From a virus, in the IMG/VR virus record IMGVR_UViG_3300020165_003419, positions 1-64,000 of that record: a DNA stretch of 64,000 nucleotides, one strand, 5' to 3'. Positions 22,745 through 31,700 of this stretch are shown here, piece by piece. Below the pieces are notes generated by a model. It was not told where the DNA came from. It did no database searches and was given only the letters and a program-made list of their open reading frames with translations. The position numbers and the translations under genes were made by a program. Within the stretch, counting starts at the first letter, position 1, and every line of letters begins with the position of its first letter.

Positions 22745-25700
22745 CAGTAATTTCCTATATTATTACCACTGGGCGCCCCGGCGGTGGCCGCTGGTGCCGC
22801 GGCTTGTGTTGGTGCCGAAGACATCTGTGTTCGAGTGGCGGATACATTTGTATTTAGGACTTGCCCACTTGGAATTGTTGCAAGACTTTGCGTCGGAGAT
22901 GCCGTATATGTAGCAGCACTAGCAGCAGTTATATTGCCTTCAGAACTAATTGAACCGCCGTAATTTACCGAGGTATTTTTACCCGAGTTTTCGGGTCTGT
23001 TATTAAAGAGTACCTCTGTGTCCATATTAATTGACTCGATTATGGAACAGAAATCATACGGCCAATTAAACTGCATTGGGCTATCATCATCCCTGCTGAT
23101 TGTCTCCGAAGAGCCGGCTTGACGATTAACATAGTCATAGTAATCTGCCTGGGAACGTTGTTTTACTTTGAAAACCATCCATCTCATGTTCGTATTATTT
23201 AAAATGTCGCCGGCTTCTAAGGGATAGCCAGCAGATAACCTGTGTTCTGCGACTGCAGTTTTAAAGAATCCTTTCTCGTGGTTTCTCGGCATTAAATTTT
23301 GCCACATATACGATAAGTCATCTTTATCAAAGGTATAGCTAAATTCAAAGAAATACATCACAACCGGGGCGGCATTATCAGGATAGTTAATAAAGTCGAA
23401 CTGCGGAGGCAAAATATATTTGTTCATTGTTTGCGTTTGTTTGTTGATAACTGCTGCAGCGTCTGGTGAGGTTGACTCGCCGGCGGCAGGTAGCCTAAAC
23501 AAGTATTTTCCATTAAAGTTGCTGAATGTTTGCGAATCTTTTAAATTTTCGCTCGTAGATTCAACCACATAGGGAATCGCGACGATAGCTTCGTTTATAG
23601 TATGAGAGTCTTTCAGTTCTCCAATTCTAGAGTTTGTTTTGGTTTTCTTAAACCCGCACAGATCGCGAAGAGAGCCGACTTGCCCTTCTTTCGCTAATGC
23701 ACCGGCGTAATCAGGAATACCATCGTTATAAATACTACCAGACAACCTTACTTGGTAATGGTTTCTAAGCCAGTTTTTAGGCATGTCATCGATTTCAACA
23801 AACACCCCTGTTTTCTTATCACGCGGAATTTCGCCGAATTGATGCCACATTCCGTTAGGAGCAGAAGCGCTTCCAAATGTTGGCAACGTCTTAGTAGATG
23901 TTCGATAATTTAATAAAACATTACCTTTCGTTCGATCAATAGAAGAACTAACCGGCATCTGCTGATACTTGTCGCTAAAGTTGAGCATTGGGGTTTCAAA
24001 TTTTGTACTAATGATCCATCGCTTACCAACAACTTCATTGGTTTGTTCGGCTGCAACATCACTTTTTAGACCATTTGCGTTGTTTGCCGAATTTGCCGAA
24101 GTGCCGGTAGTTTCTTTAAACACCCTTTCAACACCAAATAAGTTGAGGCTCGCACTAAGTTGCATTGAATTGCCATTAATGCTGGATCCAGCGTACGGGG
24201 CTGTACTCACTACTTCTCCCTGACCTTTATATTTTGGATCATGGATAAGACTTGTGTATTCTTGATTTGCTATATATCCATATTTAGGACGGTAACTTGT
24301 GTTGCTCCCGATTGAACCAGAGGCGCCGACTTGAGATGAAATATGATTAGCAGAATAGGTAATACCATAGCCTTTTAATTTCGGTCCAGGATCCACTCTC
24401 CAATAGTTAACCGTTGTCTCAGCCAAGATTCTTTCAAGATCGTAAGCGACGTCGCCTTTAGGTCGGAATATTAAATCTGCCCACGATTCACCGTGATAGT
24501 ATGGCGGAGTGAAGGACCAGTTATATCCTTTAACAGAGTCCATAATCTGATATGTGTCTCCAGAACCAGATCTGTGTGCACTGCTAGTGTATGCTGAGAT
24601 TGGGGTAAGACCCTGTGACGTAGTCGGAAAATAGCTGTGACTAGATGTTACGTTTCCAGCATGACCAGCGACCGGCGGACCAAACGCGGTAGGTCGACTA
24701 TACATTGTAAATGTTTCATTAAAGTTCGGCGCAAACATTGGATCCTGCGGCAACTCGAAATAAGAGCCTTGGTCATACATAATTGCAGCAGTGTCAGTGG
24801 GACCGGTAGATAGTCTAGGTAACAGCGCTGTTCCACCGCCTTGAGTGTATGACTCAGGCATGAAGGAACCACTTTCGAAACTATAATCTCTTGAGCCGGT
24901 CACCGAACGACGCATTTTTACTCTAGCCATGAAAACAGAACCGGTTTCAAATCGGTAGTCGTCTTTGTACACAGTTTCTGATTTTAACGAGGTAAACTCC
25001 GAGTTCTTTAAGTAAAAATCAGCCACCCCTCCAAAGAAGTTTTTAGCCATCAAGGTATAAGTTGGATCCGAACTTGCTTCATAGGATGCCACTGCGTTTA
25101 TAGTAGCCGAAGGGTGAGCTTCACAGTCAGCAAACTGTGTATTGGCCATCATATTGGGTTCGATAATTGCTTCAAATGGGACTCTTTGATCCCAAAACGA
25201 TCCATACCCACGATCAAGTCTGTTTGCCGGCACTACGCCTTTTTCTAAACTTCCAGATGAACTGGCAGTCATAAATTCTTCAGTTCTTGTATTGATCATA
25301 TAATCTGACATAATCGGCACGTGCGGACCACAGTTTGTGGTTGTGGCTGCATAGTCGCCTGTTGATGCAGTGTATGATGTATTTATATAATGGCTCCCAA
25401 CCAGCATTTTATATCTGTTGTATAAAATAGGATAGTCTACAGCTATTCCGGACTTAATTGTGTTATATAAGATACCGGGAGCAAAGTATGTTTGCATTAC
25501 TGGTCTAAATCCGCCGGGTACTACATTAAATACATTTTTTCCAGCATAAGCGTTGGAGCCGGCAGCTGCAGCAATTTTAACTTTAGTTCTTGCGTGGTTT
25601 TCGTAAGAGTTTTTAAATTCGGACACCAAATCCATTGTTCTTTGAGAGGGGAAGAATCCCTTGTATGGATGGAATTTTATAGATGCGGAGCACACTAATC

Positions 25701-28700
25701 TTATTTCTGCCGGATTAAGTCCAGAATTGCTTCCTACTTCTGCAAAATATTTCAGGAAATCTGAGTTCGAGTAATCGATGTAGAAGCCTTGCTGCGAACT
25801 ATTAATTGAAGATCCTGGGATATCAAAATAATCTTGTTTGCCTTCAGAAAATGGACTGCCGTAACTCAAGTAGTCCGGTAAGTTCCTACTGATCCTGTAC
25901 TCTGGTACTATTGATCTGCCTCTAGATTGCAACCTAATTGATTCAACAAACTTAGCATATGAGTCGTACGCCGGCGCTGTGGGGGTAAACTTGCCGCGGT
26001 ACCGAGTCCGTCCCTGATCCTTATAGTTGGGTAGAACATCTGAAATTATCACCGCATTCTTATTGGCTTCCCACAGAGCCTCTCCTGCAAATATCTCGGA
26101 GGCGGAGGAGATAAGCCATGGCGTGGCTGCTGGACCTGCAGCCCGACTAAATCCCAATCTAGCAGTTTGCGAGTTTGGCGCAACGCCATTACGTCCGGCT
26201 AATGTATTGGTTATTGAGTTTGGATTAATGACCGATAACGGTGAACTAAGTAGATGCTTTCTTGCGTACAAAGGTGATGCTACAGCATTATAAGCTCGAT
26301 ATACATCTCTTGCAAAAAAAGTACCCTGACCGGTGGGGGCGCCAGGATATTTATTAGATTCGATAAAGAATGATTGCCAGTCATTTTGAAGTTCGCCGGC
26401 GGAACCGGTCCCGAGCCAATCGTAATTACGTTGAGGCGCTTCACCCCATCGAGCTATGATTTGTGCAGTATTTTTATTTTCAGCCGAGGGTCCTCTTCTG
26501 GTTAAGAAGTGTGTTGGTGCGTCCAAAGCCCAGGCACTCGCAGAAACTTTATATCCAAGTGCACTTGTCCGGACGTAAGCACCAGTGACTTGAGTGAAGT
26601 AAGTGCCAGTATAAAGGTCAGCACCCAATATGTTTCTTTGTTCTCGGTTGCTGTGCCAGTAATCATTTGAATAGTTGAGTCGCTGTGTAGAATGGCTAAC
26701 AAACTCATTTCTTGATGCGGGGTAAGAAGCTTCAGAATATTTAATATAGTTAATATTCGTGATTGAAGGTGCTTGATACGATGCTATAACAACAGCTTGC
26801 AACGGCGTTACTCTTTCGTTAGCAGTGACACTTATTAATCTATTGTCTAACTCTGTTGTAGCAAAATATTGAGGCTGGTGAGTAGTTTTTAACTTGTGTC
26901 GTTGACCGGTAACATCTTGAATACCTATTTCTTGTATTTTCTGTCGGAAAGATACTGGTTGCATGTTATAGGTTCTTGGCGCCTGATCAATCATGATCTG
27001 CAGTTTGTTTTCTTTTCTCTGCTCTCTGATAATCGGATGTTGTGCTTGTCGCGTTTGTTTCCAGGAGGGGAAACCGTACTGGTTGCCACGCTTAAACATA
27101 AGATTGTTGAAAGCATTAGGAGAACGTGAAAGTGGGACAACTTTTACGAGTGCATCAGCATTGTTGATATAATCAATGATATGAGTTGTCCCTTGTCCCA
27201 AAGTGTTAGTAGAGGAGGTAAGCGGCTCATAAATATTTAAGTTTAAATCGCTAACTTGTTGCAAGTAGCCGGCGCCGTTGGAAGCTCGATACCCAAATCT
27301 GCGCGCTGCCATGGTTGGGTCATAACTGCCGATCTCACTGGCACTGACAAAGTTGTATGCATCGATATACCCAGCTGAGCTTGAAATCTTAAAGTCTGTG
27401 GGGACAAAACCAACATGTCCGTTAGTGGAGACTAAGGATGCGGTAATCCAGGCATATTGTCTTGAAGAACGTGGAATTTGATGTTTAACAAAGAAGTTAT
27501 CATACAATGAACTAGATTTGAACGTGCGCTGGGTTTCGTATCTAGATATTGGAGGAGTACAGCCAGCCAATGGTGCTGGAATTTCATTCCTGTATGCATT
27601 TGACATAGTTAATGTGTTGAAATTTGTATTAACAGCCGACATCGGAAACAAGTTCCTAGAGTTTTCTGGCTTCCAGTCCCAAACTACATTCGATCCACTA
27701 ACAAATACGCCAGTGTTTGAAGTGTTGAGTTTATCATCCCTCTCTGCACCACCCATTTTATACCAAGCGTACAGTGTAGCGCTTGAACTAACGTATGGAG
27801 CCGAGGAAGTAACATCACAGGGAGTTCCGCCATTATATAAAGCAGCAACGTCTGTAGCCCTTAAAGAGCCAACCCACAGAGTAACTTGATCCATCGAGCC
27901 AGTAAATATACTGCTACCGCCTCCGGTACCGGTGCCGTCTGATTGCCCACCTATAACCAGTGCTGTTTGTCCGTCTCTTTTTACCTTTGAGCGAACTTGA
28001 TATGTACCGACAACCCTTTTTGCGTCGAATCGGTTATTTGGAGATGTGCCTGTTATAACATTCAATGCGGCGCCGTCGATGTACATAGCGACATCCGTGC
28101 CAATGTATCCGGCGCCATTGGTGCTTGATGTTGGACAAACGACTGCAAGATGATGCCAGTTTCCATCGTCGAGAACACTAGACGTTATATAATACTGTGC
28201 GAGTGCCGCGGTGCCGCCATGAGGATCCGTTGCTCTTGTTCGTGCAAAAAGTTCCAATCGATGAGCATTAGAAACATAATTTTTCTTTATTTCAAAAAAC
28301 GGATCGCCGCCGGCGCCTGATTTTCCGAGATTGTATAGGTGCCCTTGATTAAAGGCGGGACTAAATCTAATCCACGCTGCGTAGCTGAACCCGCTGGCTC
28401 TTGAAGACGTTAAAAAAGTGCTTGCCGAGGCTGAGTCTGCATTAATTAATTGCATGCCGCGGCTGGCGTCTGTGCCCCAGTAAAGAGATTTGTCATTAAT
28501 CAGGCGTGGTCCGGTTCGAACCCCGACTACAGTTTCGGTAAGCACCTTATCTCTTTGTAAATTATTGCGGTGTACTTTGTGCATTCCGGGTAATTCTGCG
28601 TATGATGCCCCGGGATTTAATGCAAGATTCGAGTCGCGACCGAACCGAGCTGTATGGCGTGCGAGGTGTGAACGGAGTCCAAAGTCTAGATTGTGTATAT

Positions 28701-31700
28701 CGTTGACTCTGATTCCGTATGTTTCAGAGATAGTTCCGCTCGGACCTTGAGATGGCTTGAGAACTGAAAGATTCTTATAGTTCAAAGCGTTATAAACCGA
28801 GAACTCATCTGCTCTAAAGTCGGTGTATCCGGGTGTCATTACCTCAATGCCACCAGGGGCCGAGAATTTTGTTTTAATGACAGATTTGTTAGCTGTGCCG
28901 GTTAAGTATCCAACGTTGTATTCATTAACAAAGTTGAAATGTTCTCGGTCAACTGTATCATAATCTCTTGTTGGTTTTGTGTCTAAGAACGTACGTACTG
29001 ATGTTGAGCTTGTTGCAGCGCCTTGAAATACGTTAGTCGGAAGCACTGGTAGATTTTCAATAAACTGCCTTGGGTTGGAGTGGGCTCCAAACGTGCTAAC
29101 AATTTCGTATGTGTTTGTATAGTTACCGAGTTTTGTCGAACCCGTAATCCTAATATTCTTAAAGTTAAAAGGTCTTTTTGCAACCATATCGCGATAGTGT
29201 GTTGCTCTCGGATAATCAGCGTGAGGGTATGGCTGGTTTGCGCCTGGAGGCGCGACATAATCTGGTGACATCGGATAGTCTGCACCGACCATACCGATGG
29301 CTCCGGAAACACTGGCTGCACAGGCACCCAGCAAAATTCTCCACGCTTCAGGGCGATTGTTATTATTATCTGTACCTGTATTTAAGGGAGTATGCCTGTG
29401 TTGATTTCCTCCGACATTGTGTTCCGTAAAAATTCCTTGTAATGGCTTTTCTTGATCCTCGCCATATACATCGTTGTGTAAGTTCGTGATTTCTATATTA
29501 AGCCCAAGACCAGCTTGGACATCAGACTGATATCCACTGTTTAAAGAGGAGCTAATTATATTAAACGGAAACGCTTTACTCGATTTAACATGGTAATAAC
29601 CGTCTTTGTCGTCATGGTGTCGACCGTAATCAACAGGAACTACTCTTTTAATTTTCTTAGCAGGAGTCTTGCTGGGATCTTTAAAATCAGTGATCGCTAG
29701 GAAATCGTCGTTAAAAGACAGCAGTATGTTTTGAGGAACAAAGACTCCGCCTTTTTGATTAACTGGTCCGCCGGGATATAACGCTGCTTTTGAGAATTCA
29801 ATATTTTTATCTATAGAAAAGTTTGTACCACCTTTATAAGTTCTTGCGTTAGGTATATCAGATGAAAAAATATTCGTTTGTTGGAAATTCTTGTTTGCAA
29901 ATTTCTTTGGTGTGTATTTGGTAGAAGCGTTGCTGACAATTATGTTATCTCTGCTGGAAGACAATACTGGTCTTGAGTTGATAACCTCTCTGAATTTCTC
30001 TCTCTGGTTATCGATATTTGCATCGCCCGAACTAATTTCGACTGAACTACGTTCAGCGCGCATTTTCCAATAATCAACTTGTTTAGTGGTCTTACGTGGA
30101 GAAGTTGGTAGCGTTGTAAACCCAGTTTCATATGGATAATTCTTTTCGCCAACACCATACATGGCTGCTTCTGGATCGGGCTGCTTCGCTTCCAAAGTAG
30201 GGAATGGTGTTCTGTATTTGTTTCTTTCTAAGACATGACTCTCAACCAAGTTAGTGATGCCATCTACAAAATTAGCGGAAGCGGGCACTAATTGAGAAAA
30301 TATTTCAGTTATTGCAGTATCAAACCACTTGTAATAATTGATGAATTTTTCAATATCCTTTGTGTCTTTTACGCGACGGAAAAAAGCTTCACGCAATTTT
30401 TCTAAATCTTTGTAACGACCGCGATATCTATTAACAGGGGCGCCTATTGTGTTGTTAAAGTCTACGATTCCAGAGAAAAAGATCAACATTTCTTCAGAGA
30501 TTGCGCGGTACATACTTTTCTCTGCTGTAATGACATAATTTGGAATTGTCTGTTCGAAGCCTAAAAGCTCGTCATCATCATTCAAAATACTGATCATTTC
30601 AGAAGAAACAACTTCTTCGGGATCTACAAACTTAAAAGAATTAACTCTTTCTCTGTCTATCACATTAGTCGATGAAGCATCAAAGAAATTTCCATAGCCA
30701 CTGTATTGATACCCTGTTAGTTTACCAAGCCAACCATAATTTTCTCTAATAACTGAGGAGCCTGAACTAAAGTCTTGAGTTACAAAATTGCCTGCTGCGT
30801 TTGAGCTTGTGAGAGCATCGAAATTCCATTCTAATACCAAGGTATCTTTGTTTAAGTTGTCAACCATGTTGGTTGAAGTATCGAGGGCAGAAATATTTTT
30901 ATAAGAACCAGAAACACCAGAGTTGTTTACATCGTATAAATGAAGCTCTAAATCTGAATTTTCAAGATGTTTGGCCCAATATTTAACATTTGAAATTTTA
31001 ACATCTGAATTGGAAACTAAAGTACCTGTAAGGTTGTTTCTATAAGCACCTGCATAAAGTCTTTTATGGTTTGTTAAGAAGTTAGAACCAGTTGTTGCAG
31101 ATATCGAACTACTAACTTGGAATGAATCTTTAATCGTGCCCAATACAGAGTGGACACCTCGGAATATCAAATCATAGCCCAGACTTGAACCACTAACAAA
31201 GCCGGTCAATCCCACAGACTTGGGCTTTAAGCGGACAGAAAGGTTCCATCTATTGTTATCATAGACACCCTTGAAAAGACTACTCGTTAAAGTCGGAAAA
31301 GGGTTGGCTGAGCCTGACGACTCTAGTTTGAAACGTACGTTTTTTGAATTTGAAGCGTCTCGAACAGCATAGACTTGAAAGTTTGCTAAACGACTTATCG
31401 AACCAGTGCGTGGTGTGGAAGTGTTCGTTCCTTTTTGGTGAGCCGGGTTAACCGGGTGTGCTAACTGTACAGCGCCGAATAACGATACTTGGGTGAAGGA
31501 ACGGTCGACTCGATCTTTCGTATTAAAAAACTTAGGAAAGATAACATCGGCTTCTGCTGTAAACCCGTAGTTTTTTTCGTAGGCACCGCCGGTGTAGCCT
31601 TGAATCGATGAACCTGATATGAATCCTCTCGAATCTTGATTAGTTGAGGCACTTCTCTGGTAAACAACTGCACTGGTTTGGGACGCTTTATTGAAGTTTG